The position numbers and the translations under genes were made by a program. Positions 52,356 to 63,693 of a stretch of 64,000 bases of DNA are shown in pieces (positions within the stretch are counted from its first letter, which is position 1; every line of letters begins with the position of its first letter). The notes below the pieces were generated by a model. The model did no database searches. It was not told the origin of the DNA and was given only the letters and a program-made list of their open reading frames with translations. Location: positions 1-64,000 of the forward strand of contig NZ_JACJRE010000016.1 of NCBI RefSeq assembly GCF_014697075.1, in the 5' to 3' direction. This DNA is from Tolypothrix sp. FACHB-123 (lineage in GTDB: Bacteria; Cyanobacteriota; Cyanobacteriia; Cyanobacteriales; Nostocaceae).

Positions 52356-55300
52356 ATGTCCGTACTAATCAATACAATAAATCCTATTAGCGGTTATCGT
52401 CTCACTGAAAAAATTTACACAGGTAATAAAACCCTTGTTTACCGGGGTATTAGAGAAGAAGACCAAAAATCTGTCATCATCAAATTGATGCGAAATGAAT
52501 ATCCTACCTTCGCTGAAATAGCTCAATTCCGCAATCAATACAATATTATTAAAAATCTTGATTTGAAAGGCATAGTTAAGCCCTTAGTTTTAGAAAATTA
52601 TCGCAATGGCTATGCCTTAATCATGGAAGATTTTGGTGGCGTTTCCCTGAAAGAATGGCAATCTTCTCATGGGAGAATAGAAGCAAATTCTCTTGCTCTC
52701 GATGAGTTTTTTACTATCGCCATCGAAGTTACATCTATTTTAGAGGGACTGCATCGCGATCGCATTATCCATAAAGACATTAAACCAGCCAACATCTTAA
52801 TTCATCCTACTTCAGGTGAAGTAAAAGTCATTGACTTTAGCCTCGCAACTCTCCTACCAAGAGAAATTCAATTTATAACCAATCCCAACGTCTTAGAAGG
52901 TACTTTAGCTTACATTTCTCCCGAACAAACAGGAAGAATGAACCGAGGTATCGACTACCGTACCGATTTTTATTCCTTGGGTGTTACTTTTTTTGAACTC
53001 CTCACCGGACAGTTACCCTTTACTACAACTGACCCGATGGAGTTAGTTTATTGCCACATTGCCAAAGAACCGCCAAAAGTCAACCAAATTAATTCTAATA
53101 TACCCCAGATATTGTCCGATCTGATCGGTAAGCTGATAGCCAAAAATGCCGAAGACCGTTATCAGAGTACCCAAGGACTTAAACATGACTTAGAAAAGTG
53201 TTACCAATTCTGGCAAGACACAAAAAATATTCCTCTGTTTGAGTTAGGATTGCGTGATTTTTCCGACCATTTCCTCATTCCCGAAAAACTTTATGGCCGT
53301 CAATCAGAAGTAGAAACCCTACTAGCTGCTTTTGAACGAGTTGCAGACGGTACAACGGAAATGGTCTTAGTTACAGGTTCATCGGGAATTGGTAAAACCG
53401 CCGTAGTGAACGAAGTCCATAAACCAATTGTTCGCCAACGTAGTTACTTCATCAAAGGAAAATTCGATCAGTTCCAGCGTGACATACCTTTGTCTGGATT
53501 AGTGCAAGCATTTCGCGATTTAATTGGGCAATTACTGAGTGAAACTGATTACCAAATCCAACAATGGAAAACTAATTTACTTTCAGCCTTGGGCGAACAA
53601 AGTCAGATAATTATTGATGTTATTCCAGAACTAGAACTAATTATTGGTAAGCAGCCTGAAATTGCAGAAATATCTGGTAGTGCGGCGCAAAATCGCTTCA
53701 ACTTATTATTTCAAAGATTCATCCAAGTATTCGCTACAAAAGAGCATCCTCTGGTAATTTTTCTAGATGACTTGCAATGGGCAGATGTAACTTCCTTAAA
53801 ATTCATTCAGCTATTAATGAATGAAAATACATCTTCTCAAATTGTCAGTGAGACTGGTAAACCAGCAGAAATAGCCGGAGGCTTACTGCTAATATGTGCC
53901 TATCGAGATAACGAAGTTTCAAACGCCCATCCCCTTTATTTGAAACTCCAGGAAATTGAAAATAGGGGAGTTAATATTAGTAAGATTAATTTAAACCCTT
54001 TAACACAAGGTGATTTAAATAGTTTAATTACAGAGACTCTCAATTGCCAAGAGAGCATGGCAGTACCTTTGACACAAATGGTATTTGCCAAAACTCAAGG
54101 TAATCCCTTTTTTAGCAATCAATTCCTCCATAGTTTATACGATAAAAATTTAATCAAGTTTAACTTTGATAATGGGTATTGGGAATACGATCTTGGAGAA
54201 ATAAAAGCATTATCTCTTACAGATGATGTTGTTAAATTTATGGCAATGCAAATAGAAAAATTGCCAATACAGACTCAAAAGGTATTAATGTTTGCAGCAT
54301 GTATCGGTAATGCGTTTGATTTGAAAACCTTGGCAATTATCCATGAAAAATCTGCACAAGATACATCATTAGACTTATTACCAGCTTTACGTAACGGCTT
54401 AATTTTACCTGAAAATGATGCTTATAAGTTATTTCAAGATGCCCAAGATTCAGTAATAAATATTGAACATCAACAAAAGCAGCCATTACAAATATCTAAC
54501 TTTCAATTTCCGAAATATAAATTTGTCCACGATCGGGTACAGCAAGCAGCTTATTATTTAATTCCCGTTGATCAGAAAAAGCCAATTCATTTAAAAATTG
54601 GACTTTTATTATTAAGTAATATTCCCATATCCGAACGGGAAGAAAAAATTTTTGAGCTTATTAACCAGTTCAATATTGCATTAGAGTTTATTACGCATCA
54701 ATCTAAACGCAATCATCTAGCTGAGATGAATCTGACTGCCGGACGTAAAGCATTAGCTTCAACAGCTTATTCATCTGCACTTAAGTATTTAAAAATAGGT
54801 ATTGAATTATTAGCTGATGATAGCTGGGATAACTATTATGAACTAACTCTAGCTTTGTATGAGACAGCAGCTGAAGCAGCTTACTTGTCTGGTGAATTTG
54901 AAGAGATGGAAGAATTAGTAAAAGTAGTCTTAGCAAAAGCTAAAAAACTGCTAGAAAAAGTAAAAGTTTATGAAGTCCAAGTTCAGGCTTATGGCGCACA
55001 AGGTAAAGCACTAGAAGCTGTAAATATTGCATTAGCTTTCTTAAAGTTATTGGGAGTGGATTTTCCCAAAAATCTTAGCCCTAATGATGTTCAAATAGCA
55101 ATGCTAGAAACAGCATCACATCTAGCCGGAAAAGATATTGAAGACTTAATTAACCTACCCCAAATGACAGATGAGCGAGCGTTAGTAGTTATGCGTATTC
55201 TATCGAATACAACTGCTTTTGCCTATACTGCCATTCCTGCACTATTCCCCTTGATTGTACTCAAACAGATAAACTTATCGATCCACTATGGTAATGGGCC

Positions 55301-57941
55301 ATTGTCTGCTTTTTCCTATGTTGCTTATGGGGTAATGCTGTGTGGCGTAGTAGGAGACATTGAGTCTGGTTATCAATTTGGCAAACTGGCTGCAAGTATG
55401 TTGAGTAGATTTCATACTAAGGAAGTCACCTTAAAAGTTATTGAAACCTTTAATCAACTCATTAGACCTTGGAAAGAACATATTAGAGATACTTTAAAAC
55501 CTCTGATAGAAGCTTATTCTAGCAATTTAGAAACAGGAGATTTAGAGTTTGGATCTTATGCTCTTTATGCTTACTCTTATAGCGCATATTTCATTGGTCA
55601 AGAATTAGCATCCCTAGAACCAGAAGTAGCAAATTACAGTAAAGCTATTAGGCAAATTAAACAAGAAAGAGCTTTTTACTGGAACGAGATATATCGACAA
55701 ACAATATTAAATTTATTGGGAAATGTCGATAATCATTGTTATTTAATGGGTGAGGCATACAATGAGGAAAAAATGCTGCCAATTCATATTAAATCCAATG
55801 ATGGTATTGCTCTTTTTTTCTTGTTTGTTTGTAAGTTGCAACTGTGTTATCTGCTAACGAATTACCCGCAGGCAGTTGACAATGCAAGGCAGGCAGAAAA
55901 GTATTTATATGCAGGCATAGGAATGCTATTAAGTGCTCAATTCTATTTTTATGATTCATTAGCACAACTTGCTGTTTACTCAGATATTAAGCCTGAGAAA
56001 CAACAGGAAATAATGCTCAAAGTAACAGCTAATCAAGCAAAAATGGAACAATGGGCACATCATGCTCCCATGAACTATTTGCATAAATTTTATTTGGTTG
56101 AGGCTGAAAAATATCGAGTTACTGGTAAATATGTTGAAGCAATGGATAATTACGATCGTGCCATATCTCTAGCCCAGCAATATGGATACATTCATGAGGA
56201 AGCCATTGCTAATGAACTTGCAGCTAAATTGTATTTTGAATGGGGCAAAGTTAAGATTGCTAAAACTTACTTACTTGATGCATATTATGGCTATATCTAC
56301 TGGGGAGCTAAAACCAAAGTTAGGGAATTGGAAAAACGTTACTCTCAATTATTAAATCCAATTATTCAAGAAGAGAGAATTCGCTTAAATTCCTCTAGGA
56401 AAAATATTTCCGATGAAATACATTTATCAACTCATAGTAGCCACCAAACTATGATTGGTTCCAAAACCAGCATTTCTGATTCTCTAGATTTGTTAGCTGT
56501 GATTAAAGCGTCGCAAGCACTCTCTGGCGAAATGGAGATGGAGCGACTGATTTCTGTCTTAATGGAAGTTGTGATGGAGAATGCAGGAGCCTCAAAATCA
56601 GCTTTTATATTAAGCAAAGGTGCTAACCTTAGCTTAACAGTTACAGCAGTTAGTGTTAATTCAAATGAGATTTGCCCTTGTATAAAATTTCCATCAGTTC
56701 ACATAGAAGCAAGTGAAGATGTACCTATAAATTTAATTAATTATGTCAAACGGACAAGAGAAATATTAGTAAGTGATGATCTCAAAATCAATACATTTTT
56801 AGTAGATGATAGCTACCTTCGTCTTCATAAGCCTAAAAGTTTTTTATGTATACCGATTCTAAATCAAGGTAAATTGCTTGGTATTCTTTACCTCGAAAAT
56901 AACCTGACCGCAGGTTCATTCACACACGATCGCGTAGAAATTATCAAACTTTTAACTACCCAAGCGGCAATTGCTCTTGAAAATGCTATTCTCTACAATA
57001 ATTTGGCTGAAGCCAAGAAAGATTTAGAGGAATATAACCATTCTTTAGAAGATAAAGTAGATGCAAGAACTCAGGAACTTAACGAAAAAAATCAAAGTTT
57101 ACAACAAGCAATACAGGAATTGCGTCGTACTCAAACTCAGTTAATTCAAACTGAAAAAATGTCGAGTTTGGGTCAAATGATAGCAGGAATAGCCCATGAA
57201 ATAAATAATCCGATTAATTTTATTCATGGTAATATCACCCACATTAGTGAATATGTACAAGAGTTAGTAGAGTTGATTGATATATGTCAACAGGAAGATT
57301 ATAGTCCTGATTTAATTAATCAAAAATTAGAAGAACTTGATTTAGATTTCCTGATTTCAGATTTATTAAAAATTCTAGATTCAATGAAACTTGGCAGTTC
57401 CCGAATCCGAAATATAGTTTTGGGTTTACGTAATTTCTCCAGATTGGATGAATCTGCCATGAAGCTGGCTAATATTCATGACGGGCTGGAAAATACCCTC
57501 ATGATTTTACAGCACAGACTCCAGGAAAAGAGCGATCGCCCTGAGATTGAAGTCATCAAAGAATACACAAAACTTCCAGAAGTTAATTGTTATGCTGGCC
57601 AACTCAATCAGGTATTTATGAATATTTTAACTAATGCGATCGATGCTTTGGAAGATTCAGTAACCAACAACAAAATTGCTAAACCGACAATTCGCCTTTG
57701 CACTGAATTAGGAGAATTGAATACAGTCAAGATTAGAATTATTGATAATGGTTGTGGTATCCCTGAATTAACCCAAAAGAAAATTTTCGACCCCTTTTTC
57801 ACCACTAAACCAGTAGGAAGTGGTACAGGTTTGGGCTTATCAATTAGCTATCAGGTGATCGTAGATCAACATAAAGGTGAATTAAGCTGTCTTTCCACTC
57901 CAGGAGAAGGCACTGAATTTATAATTGAGATTCCAATGTAA
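52356..57941 (+). CDS. HstK-type double kinase: Ser/Thr kinase, AAA ATPase, GAF, histidine kinase
   Basis: The 1861-residue protein joins, in order: a Ser/Thr kinase domain (about 13-285; Lys in IIKLM, catalytic [11 protein letters not shown] in place of DFG, SPEQ), an AAA/STAND ATPase (about 305-650; P-loop GSSGIGKT about 340, Walker [11 protein letters not shown]), a long helical TPR-like part (about 700-1340), a GAF domain (about 1378-1540, ending [13 protein letters not shown]), a coiled coil and a histidine kinase core (acceptor His about 1611 in [46 protein letters not shown]). The glycine loop of the first kinase is degenerate ([11 protein letters not shown]). It is the HstK class of heterocystous cyanobacteria. 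Both kinase types lie in one chain; no response regulator is adjacent. Confidence 0.95.
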   Translation: MSVLINTINPISGYRLTEKIYTGNKTLVYRGIREEDQKSVIIKLMRNEYPTFAEIAQFRNQYNIIKNLDLKGIVKPLVLENYRNGYALIMEDFGGVSLKEWQSSHGRIEANSLALDEFFTIAIEVTSILEGLHRDRIIHKDIKPANILIHPTSGEVKVIDFSLATLLPREIQFITNPNVLEGTLAYISPEQTGRMNRGIDYRTDFYSLGVTFFELLTGQLPFTTTDPMELVYCHIAKEPPKVNQINSNIPQILSDLIGKLIAKNAEDRYQSTQGLKHDLEKCYQFWQDTKNIPLFELGLRDFSDHFLIPEKLYGRQSEVETLLAAFERVADGTTEMVLVTGSSGIGKTAVVNEVHKPIVRQRSYFIKGKFDQFQRDIPLSGLVQAFRDLIGQLLSETDYQIQQWKTNLLSALGEQSQIIIDVIPELELIIGKQPEIAEISGSAAQNRFNLLFQRFIQVFATKEHPLVIFLDDLQWADVTSLKFIQLLMNENTSSQIVSETGKPAEIAGGLLLICAYRDNEVSNAHPLYLKLQEIENRGVNISKINLNPLTQGDLNSLITETLNCQESMAVPLTQMVFAKTQGNPFFSNQFLHSLYDKNLIKFNFDNGYWEYDLGEIKALSLTDDVVKFMAMQIEKLPIQTQKVLMFAACIGNAFDLKTLAIIHEKSAQDTSLDLLPALRNGLILPENDAYKLFQDAQDSVINIEHQQKQPLQISNFQFPKYKFVHDRVQQAAYYLIPVDQKKPIHLKIGLLLLSNIPISEREEKIFELINQFNIALEFITHQSKRNHLAEMNLTAGRKALASTAYSSALKYLKIGIELLADDSWDNYYELTLALYETAAEAAYLSGEFEEMEELVKVVLAKAKKLLEKVKVYEVQVQAYGAQGKALEAVNIALAFLKLLGVDFPKNLSPNDVQIAMLETASHLAGKDIEDLINLPQMTDERALVVMRILSNTTAFAYTAIPALFPLIVLKQINLSIHYGNGPLSAFSYVAYGVMLCGVVGDIESGYQFGKLAASMLSRFHTKEVTLKVIETFNQLIRPWKEHIRDTLKPLIEAYSSNLETGDLEFGSYALYAYSYSAYFIGQELASLEPEVANYSKAIRQIKQERAFYWNEIYRQTILNLLGNVDNHCYLMGEAYNEEKMLPIHIKSNDGIALFFLFVCKLQLCYLLTNYPQAVDNARQAEKYLYAGIGMLLSAQFYFYDSLAQLAVYSDIKPEKQQEIMLKVTANQAKMEQWAHHAPMNYLHKFYLVEAEKYRVTGKYVEAMDNYDRAISLAQQYGYIHEEAIANELAAKLYFEWGKVKIAKTYLLDAYYGYIYWGAKTKVRELEKRYSQLLNPIIQEERIRLNSSRKNISDEIHLSTHSSHQTMIGSKTSISDSLDLLAVIKASQALSGEMEMERLISVLMEVVMENAGASKSAFILSKGANLSLTVTAVSVNSNEICPCIKFPSVHIEASEDVPINLINYVKRTREILVSDDLKINTFLVDDSYLRLHKPKSFLCIPILNQGKLLGILYLENNLTAGSFTHDRVEIIKLLTTQAAIALENAILYNNLAEAKKDLEEYNHSLEDKVDARTQELNEKNQSLQQAIQELRRTQTQLIQTEKMSSLGQMIAGIAHEINNPINFIHGNITHISEYVQELVELIDICQQEDYSPDLINQKLEELDLDFLISDLLKILDSMKLGSSRIRNIVLGLRNFSRLDESAMKLANIHDGLENTLMILQHRLQEKSDRPEIEVIKEYTKLPEVNCYAGQLNQVFMNILTNAIDALEDSVTNNKIAKPTIRLCTELGELNTVKIRIIDNGCGIPELTQKKIFDPFFTTKPVGSGTGLGLSISYQVIVDQHKGELSCLSTPGEGTEFIIEIPM

Positions 57942-58004
57942 AAGTATTGGTCTTGGTAAGCAAAAAACTTTATCTCTAATCAAGAAAATTGTTGTAAATC
58001 TCAA

Positions 58005-58874
58005 CTAAGTTTTGACTTTGATACCCATCTGTTTCAAAATAGACCTGCAAAGTGGACTATTAGTATCGAGAAAGCCATTAATTGCGGTAAAGTGGTTTTT
58101 ATCTGGTTGTGGTAAGTATTCACCTTTGAGTCCCTTAGCCTTCCATGTAGCTAGAAAATCTTGTGACTGACGGTGGAATTCGTTTGTTTCTTCTCCACCG
58201 TAAGTTAAAATTAGGGAGCCAGCTGTTTCAGGAATATGTCGAATCGGGCTGTTGCGGAGAACTTCACCCCAAGTTAGTTGTAGTTTTGGCTGTAGCCAAG
58301 TATAAGGAAAAGGCATCAAGTCAAACAAACCACTAATAGCACAGCCACCTTTAATCAGGTTCTCCGGTAATCCGTAATCATTTTTCCAGTCTGTAGCCAT
58401 GAGCATAGCAGTAAGATGAGCGCCTGCTGAGTGACCAGATACATAAATGCGATGAGGATCGCCACCAAAGCTTCCAGCATTATTGTAAATCCAGGCGATC
58501 GCCGCACGGTTTTGGCGAACAATTTCGTCAATCGTCACTTTCGGACATAGGGCATAGTTGATAACTATAACTGTGACATCTGCTGCAACCATACCTTTCG
58601 CTACAAAGCTAAACTCTTTGCTACTTAGCATAATCCAGTAGCCACCGTGAATAAAGACAAGAATTGGAGCACCAGGATAGGCGGCTGGGAAAATATCTAA
58701 GTGTTCAGCTAGGGTTGGGCCAAAAGGAATACTGAGATGGCAAGGAAATTCTTCACGCACCTCAAGACTACTCGTAGCATAAAAATTGATATATGAGGTT
58801 ATATCAATACCCAATTCAGCAGCATTATACTCAGCATCAAGTTCAGCTTGTGTTCTAAAATTACCGTATAGCAT
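58005..58874 (-). CDS. Alpha/beta hydrolase, esterase or kynurenine-formamidase type
   Basis: The 289-residue cytoplasmic protein has an HGGYW oxyanion motif (76-80), the nucleophile Ser149 in GHSAG and a late His in KNHFTAINGF; the acidic residue is likely in LILTYGGEETNEF. This is the BD-FAE/hormone-sensitive-lipase-like group that includes arylformamidases. The substrate is unknown. It lies convergent to the HstK-type gene and on the same strand as a flavoprotein and a heme-oxygenase-fold gene, suggesting a joint pathway, though the spacers are long. Confidence 0.87.
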   Translation of the reverse strand: MLYGNFRTQAELDAEYNAAELGIDITSYINFYATSSLEVREEFPCHLSIPFGPTLAEHLDIFPAAYPGAPILVFIHGGYWIMLSSKEFSFVAKGMVAADVTVIVINYALCPKVTIDEIVRQNRAAIAWIYNNAGSFGGDPHRIYVSGHSAGAHLTAMLMATDWKNDYGLPENLIKGGCAISGLFDLMPFPYTWLQPKLQLTWGEVLRNSPIRHIPETAGSLILTYGGEETNEFHRQSQDFLATWKAKGLKGEYLPQPDKNHFTAINGFLDTNSPLCRSILKQMGIKVKT

Positions 58875-59263
58875 AGATATTCTCTGTAATCAGCATTGCA
58901 CATAGGATTATTTACTATGTATCCAAAATCCAGATAGAAAATTTGGCTGCAAGTAGTAATTTTACTGATTTTAAATACTACACTTAAGCATTGTTAATAA
59001 AATTATACGTATTATATGAATTAAAACCTCCAAGCTATAGCAAAGGTTTTTACCTAAGATATTTAATTATAGTAACGGATATAATCCTTTTTGTGTAAAT
59101 TTAAACTCATATAAGCAGGATGATTTGGAAATATAAAGGTGTCTCAGCAATGGAAAGTAGACACCTAGGCTAGATGTGAATCAGATTTGTTCCTGGGTAG
59201 ATAATTTCATACACCTAAAATAGTTACATATCTGATTGCACCTAGTTTAAAAAGGTTTAAATT
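58875..59263. other. Spacer between flavoprotein and hydrolase genes
   Basis: 389 AT-rich bases, holding the flavoprotein terminator (59129-59166) and otherwise no recognised signal; the hydrolase therefore probably has its own promoter. Confidence 0.5.
59129..59166 (-). terminator. Terminator after the flavoprotein gene
   Basis: Perfect 8-bp arms (AGGTGTCT at 59137-59144, complement at 59159-59166) are followed on the minus strand by TTATATTT. Confidence 0.55.
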
Positions 59264-60892
59264 TTACTCCACAAGAGCTAAACTTAACATCTCAGAAGGT
59301 AAATGTCTTTCATTTTCATTTACCAGAGAGGATTCTAATTTTTCAGAAAGTTGAACTTTGAAGAATTCTAACAATGGTATTACATGCACATCTTCTAACC
59401 ATTCGGCTGCCAAATCCTCAATAACGTGATGTTCTTGAATTAAAGTATTTCCACAAAAACGTCTAATAATAGGATGGATGAAAGCACTTTTCTCCGCATT
59501 TATAGCATCGTTTTTGTGAACTCGCTGAACTGCGAAAGGGTCAGGATTTTTGCCTACTTCATAACCAAATTCCAAGGAGATAGTGTAGTAGTGCTTACAC
59601 TTACCAAACTCACTATCATGGATATAATCTTTGGGCAGTTCCTGATAATACCTTGCTGATTTACCCGGCTCTGAGATAACTATTATGTCACAGAGAAAAC
59701 CTGTTTGCTGCCATAGTCCAGAACTTGTATTAACTCGCTGAAAAATTGCCTCTGTCAAGGATTGGGGTGTAGGACTAAGTAATTGATAGGGTAATTCTTG
59801 ATTATGATACTTGTAATTTAATATTTTTTGCAGTGAACGGATATTGTAGCGAAATCCATGAATAAAGCCAGATTGCTTTTTCTTGAAATCTCGCATATGA
59901 CTAAGCACGCCGATGAAATACAAACCTTTGATATTAATTGATTCCCATTCACTAGTTTGTGCAGGAAATCTGTTGTTGATAGCTAGTTCAGGTTTACATG
60001 ACTCATCAAAAATTGAATCATCAAAACGAAAGCCAGTACATACAATAACGCGATCGTAAACTATCTCTTCTTCTTCTCCATTAGCGTGTGTATAGGAAAA
60101 AGATACAATGAATCTACCTTGATGGCGCTCTATTTTAGTAATTTGTGCATCTAGAACCGCATTCTGAGATTTTAGCTGGTATGTATCGAGGAAATTATTA
60201 TTAACTGCTCGTAGATGTCCGACATATTTGGTCTTCCATGCCATAGATATAGGAGTTTGGCTGGCTATATGAATCATAGCTGCTGTATCTATGAGATTAT
60301 CAGCAGTTTCAAATCCAGAATTACCCTTACCGATTATTAATACTTTTTGATTAATGAAGTTTTCTGGATTTATACTGACATCAACATAATTTTCTGCCAA
60401 TTCAATGCCAGAAATTTGTGGAATATATGGTTTGGAAAGTCCAGTAGCAATTATGAGGCGTGATGCAGAATAAATGTTATTGCTGCGGTCGATGACTATA
60501 AATTTATTATCTTTTTTGATCTGGATAACTTGGCAATCATATTTAACTTTGAGATTAAAGTAAGTAGCAAAATCACTCAGATATTTTACGAGATCGTTTG
60601 CATTAGGAAAATACTGTCTGCTGTAATTCTTGAACAGCATAGCTTCACTATCATTTAACAGAGAGTTCCAATCCCATCTCAGATTAATTTCTGTGTCCTC
60701 GTAACCTGTATAAACTTTATTAATTGAAATTAATTTGCCGTGTCGAGGAAACTTTTGAAAAGAACTTCCGGGAGAATCTCCTGCTTCTAAGATTAAATAG
60801 TTGCGATTGGCTTTTTCTAAAAAATAACCTAGCTGTAAACCAGCAGGGCCAGCACCAATTATTAAATAATCCAGATCCGAATTTGCGTTCAT
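59264..60892 (-). CDS. FOXRED2-like FAD/NAD(P)-dependent oxidoreductase
   Basis: The 542-residue flavoprotein starts with the FAD motif IIGAGPAGLQLGYFLEKA (G13-G15-G18), and a second dinucleotide motif IGKGNSGFETADNL (about 190) binds NAD(P)H. Segments such as FPRHGKLISINKVYTG, NLRWDWNSLL and YSRQYFPNANDLVKYL resemble animal FOXRED2, an ER flavoprotein, rather than typical bacterial monooxygenases. The C-terminal part (about 340-542) is not part of the FMO core. The ATG at 60892 is chosen; an upstream TTG adds a hydrophobic stretch not seen in the family. Substrate unknown. A heme-oxygenase-fold gene lies upstream on the same strand. Confidence 0.85.
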   Translation of the reverse strand: MNANSDLDYLIIGAGPAGLQLGYFLEKANRNYLILEAGDSPGSSFQKFPRHGKLISINKVYTGYEDTEINLRWDWNSLLNDSEAMLFKNYSRQYFPNANDLVKYLSDFATYFNLKVKYDCQVIQIKKDNKFIVIDRSNNIYSASRLIIATGLSKPYIPQISGIELAENYVDVSINPENFINQKVLIIGKGNSGFETADNLIDTAAMIHIASQTPISMAWKTKYVGHLRAVNNNFLDTYQLKSQNAVLDAQITKIERHQGRFIVSFSYTHANGEEEEIVYDRVIVCTGFRFDDSIFDESCKPELAINNRFPAQTSEWESINIKGLYFIGVLSHMRDFKKKQSGFIHGFRYNIRSLQKILNYKYHNQELPYQLLSPTPQSLTEAIFQRVNTSSGLWQQTGFLCDIIVISEPGKSARYYQELPKDYIHDSEFGKCKHYYTISLEFGYEVGKNPDPFAVQRVHKNDAINAEKSAFIHPIIRRFCGNTLIQEHHVIEDLAAEWLEDVHVIPLLEFFKVQLSEKLESSLVNENERHLPSEMLSLALVE

Positions 60893-60996
60893 TTTAGTAA
60901 TCCCTATTAATAGATAGAGACAGATTGCGATAGCCCATAAGTTATAGACCAATATTTTGATGATTAAATGAAAAATAGGAATTATTATTGATTAAG

Positions 60997-61040
60997 TTGC
61001 GGGTTACTAAATTCATCTCTCCTACTTAGTTAACCCGCAA
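60997..61040 (-). terminator. Hairpin between heme-oxygenase-fold and flavoprotein genes
   Basis: Perfect 10-bp arms (TTGCGGGTTA at 60997-61006, complement at 61031-61040) enclose a 24-nt loop. The following minus-strand CTTAATCAAT is only weakly T-rich, so it may attenuate rather than stop transcription. Confidence 0.45.
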
Positions 61041-61119
61041 TATAGAAAGTATAGCCCTATTTTAACCGTAGTTAAAAGATTTAGTCTGAAAACATCGCAC
61101 TCAATAAGATGCAAAATAT

Positions 61120-61878
61120 TTAGATTGTGGTTTGCAAGAGTGCTTCAGACTTGTGTATTTTTGGGAAAGGTTGCGCAAAACTATGATTGTCTGCATAATC
61201 CATGAGTTCTTTAACGCAATCAGTAAAACTGTCAAATACACGGTTAACTATCTCTAATGCTTTTGATGTTTGCTGTTCTGTGAGTTGGATATTTTTGAGG
61301 AAATTGTCTGTATCTTCATAACTTTGTCCTCCTTGAACGTGACCTGTTTCTACACCTAAATGGTAAGCACTCAAGTAACGATAATGCTTTTTGGTTAATT
61401 GCTCTAAATCGTTACCAAGTTTTGCGAGGGCTGATAATGCAACTGTTCCTGTTACTTCTATTGACTCAATAATTGCCAATTTCAAAAGCGGATCAGTTTG
61501 AGATAAGGATAAAGCAAATAAATCGTAACATAAATGTCTGGTTCTCTTTGTCTCATCACCCCAGAGAAATCGCAAGGTTTCTGTAAACCGCATTGATAGA
61601 TCAATATTTAATCTTTCTATATCTGTTAAATACCAAGCCCAATGTTGACCATCTTCATAAGTATGTGTATTGATCATCTCTTGAATAGGATCGGTAGTTG
61701 GTTCTTGCCGCAATGCATATGCATTCAAATCTTTAAAATTCATTGCAAATGGAGCAAAACAAGGTGCCCAAGCTACTCTTTCTAGTGGATCTATGCTCTC
61801 ATCTTTTAAGTACTCAAATAACCGTAATTTAGCAAACTCTTCTTTTCTTTTTTGAATCAAATCTAAAACTTCTTTCAT
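61120..61878 (-). CDS. Heme-oxygenase-fold protein, CADD/TenA-like possible di-metal oxidase
   Basis: The 252-residue all-helical protein has the pattern of heme-oxygenase-like di-metal oxidases. Candidate ligands are E75 and H79 in YEDGQHW, E138/E141 in IIESIEVTG, and H173, E177, H180 in AYHLGVETGH. The H-x3-E-x2-H spacing matches, as I recall, H174-x3-D178-x2-H181 of Chlamydia CADD. No heme-oxygenase signature is present. Known relatives cleave or desaturate fatty acids, amino acids or make p-aminobenzoate; the substrate here is unknown. The ATG at 61878 has a GAGG site 9 nt upstream; an ATG at 61902 would add eight residues. Confidence 0.75.
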   Translation of the reverse strand: MKEVLDLIQKRKEEFAKLRLFEYLKDESIDPLERVAWAPCFAPFAMNFKDLNAYALRQEPTTDPIQEMINTHTYEDGQHWAWYLTDIERLNIDLSMRFTETLRFLWGDETKRTRHLCYDLFALSLSQTDPLLKLAIIESIEVTGTVALSALAKLGNDLEQLTKKHYRYLSAYHLGVETGHVQGGQSYEDTDNFLKNIQLTEQQTSKALEIVNRVFDSFTDCVKELMDYADNHSFAQPFPKIHKSEALLQTTI

Positions 61879-63010
61879 CTGAAAATACCTCAGCATCTGC
61901 ATTAAATTACACTTTTAGAATTGCTGACAATTTTGTCAAAAATTGCTACTGCATACCTAACTATGACAACAAACTATAAAATTAGCGATCGCTCGCTTTG
62001 AAAACTTACTTTTACTACAAAAATCTAGTCAAAATAGAATAATTCTGTTGAATTTTGTTCTAGAAAATGAACCAATTTATCTAGAACAAAAACAGATATT
62101 CTTTATAGCTCATTAGACCTAAGTTATTGAGAAAACACAATCTGTCTCTCCTGAATTAATTAGATCTACAAATGCACCTTGATTGCTATGATGTTCAGTC
62201 AAATATCTTCCATGACTACATAGCTATTAAGTAATTTATATTGGAAAAATTTTTGGCAACAATTAACTTTAACTACTAGCTTGACAATAGTTTGTAAATA
62301 CTATTTACTTCTACTGTTATTGCTATGTAGTATTAATAATTTGAATTTCCAAAAATCAATTTGTAAAAATATTGTTTAATTTTTTATTGAAAAAAGTATC
62401 CGTAATTCTTTGTAACTGTTTAAAATAATTACACATTCAAAATACATTGTATTAAATAACACAATAATGGGAAAGTGCTCATGCTTTGTCTGTTTTAAGC
62501 TACAAAGCTATATATTCCGATGTGAAATTAAGCCTATGTTATAAATTTTGCTAATGAACACGCAATTTTATGTGTTGCTATCTACATCAATATAAAGTTT
62601 TAGTTATTTTAAATAAAATTTATATAAATTAATTCAATAGGATAATGTTATAAAAATAACTTTTATACTTAAAGACTAATACTGAAATGTCAAGTAAACA
62701 TGACATTTGATTATATAAAGTGTGTTTTTTATCAGTAATTTTATGTATTTTCTTAATTTCTGCGTTAGTTTTTCTTATAATGGCGCTGTTATAGCATGAT
62801 TGACTTAGTTACAGGTATATAGAACTTACGCAAGTATCAAATCAATCAAAATTTTTTCTTACTTCCTAAAGGGTAGCCTGCGCAGGCTAAATTATATGCA
62901 TCTTCATCTTGAATTGGTTTGATGCTATAAACCTTTTTCAAACAATACCCATACTTTGATAGCATTTTGGAAATGTTAATTATTGTGTATTGAGAGATAA
63001 ATAAGCAGCT
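61879..63010. other. Long AT-rich spacer
   Basis: About 1.1 kb with no gene I can support. It contains a perfect 12-bp inverted repeat (TTTTGTTCTAGA at 62053-62064, complement at 62080-62091), a short minus-strand frame with gene-like composition (about 62125-62218) and a small palindrome TAGCCTGCGCAGGCTA (about 62874-62889). The rest is strongly AT-rich, possibly decayed sequence. Confidence 0.55.
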
Positions 63011-63688
63011 ATGACAAAGGGATCTTATATTTTTCTGGCTGGAGCCAGTCGTGGTGTTGGGCGAGAAATTGCTAACTACTTAGCAGCACAACAGCTAAAA
63101 ATCAAAGTACTGCTAAGAAAACCAGATGCTGCTGCTGATTTAGAAGCATTGGGTATTCAGGTGGTTTTTGGCGATGCGATGAATGTCAGCGATGTAGAAC
63201 GTGCAATACTGACAGATGAACTCATCGATACAGTAATCAGTACTATAGGTGGGTTACCTGATGAGACTAACAGGGCTGATTATCCTGGGAATAAAAATTT
63301 GATTGATGCAGCAGTCAAAGCTGGGGTAAAAAAGTTTATTCTCGTAACTTCTATTGGTACAGGTAATAGTGTTGGTGCTTTGTCGCCGCAAGCTTTAGCC
63401 GCGTTGCAAAATGTTTTGATTGAAAAAGACAAGGCTGAACAACACTTAATTAATAGCGGACTTACCTACACTATCATCCGTCCAGGGGGTCTAAAATCTG
63501 AACCTGCAACGGGTAATGCAGTTTTAACTGAAGACATTCGGATTGTTGGTAGCATCCATCGCGCAGATGTGGCACAGTTAGTTGTTCGCGCTCTCAATTC
63601 TGAGCGTGCTAATAATAAAGTATTATCAGCAGTTGATAAAAATCAGTTGTTTGGGCAAACGGATTTTGTGGAATTTAATTTAGATTAA
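63011..63688 (+). CDS. NAD(P)-binding SDR family (NmrA-like) protein
   Basis: The 225-residue protein is an atypical short-chain dehydrogenase fold. The NAD(P) motif GASRGVGREIANYL lies at 11-24; LLRKPD binds the ribose/phosphate; VISTIGG follows strand 4; VKKFILVTSIGTG and the YTIIRPGGL motif match the NmrA/TMR group, many of which are not catalytic dehydrogenases but assembly or regulatory factors. The catalytic YxxxK is absent. Function unknown; plant and cyanobacterial relatives assist pigment-protein or complex I assembly. Confidence 0.87.
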   Translation: MTKGSYIFLAGASRGVGREIANYLAAQQLKIKVLLRKPDAAADLEALGIQVVFGDAMNVSDVERAILTDELIDTVISTIGGLPDETNRADYPGNKNLIDAAVKAGVKKFILVTSIGTGNSVGALSPQALAALQNVLIEKDKAEQHLINSGLTYTIIRPGGLKSEPATGNAVLTEDIRIVGSIHRADVAQLVVRALNSERANNKVLSAVDKNQLFGQTDFVEFNLD

Positions 63689-63693
63689 TGTTG

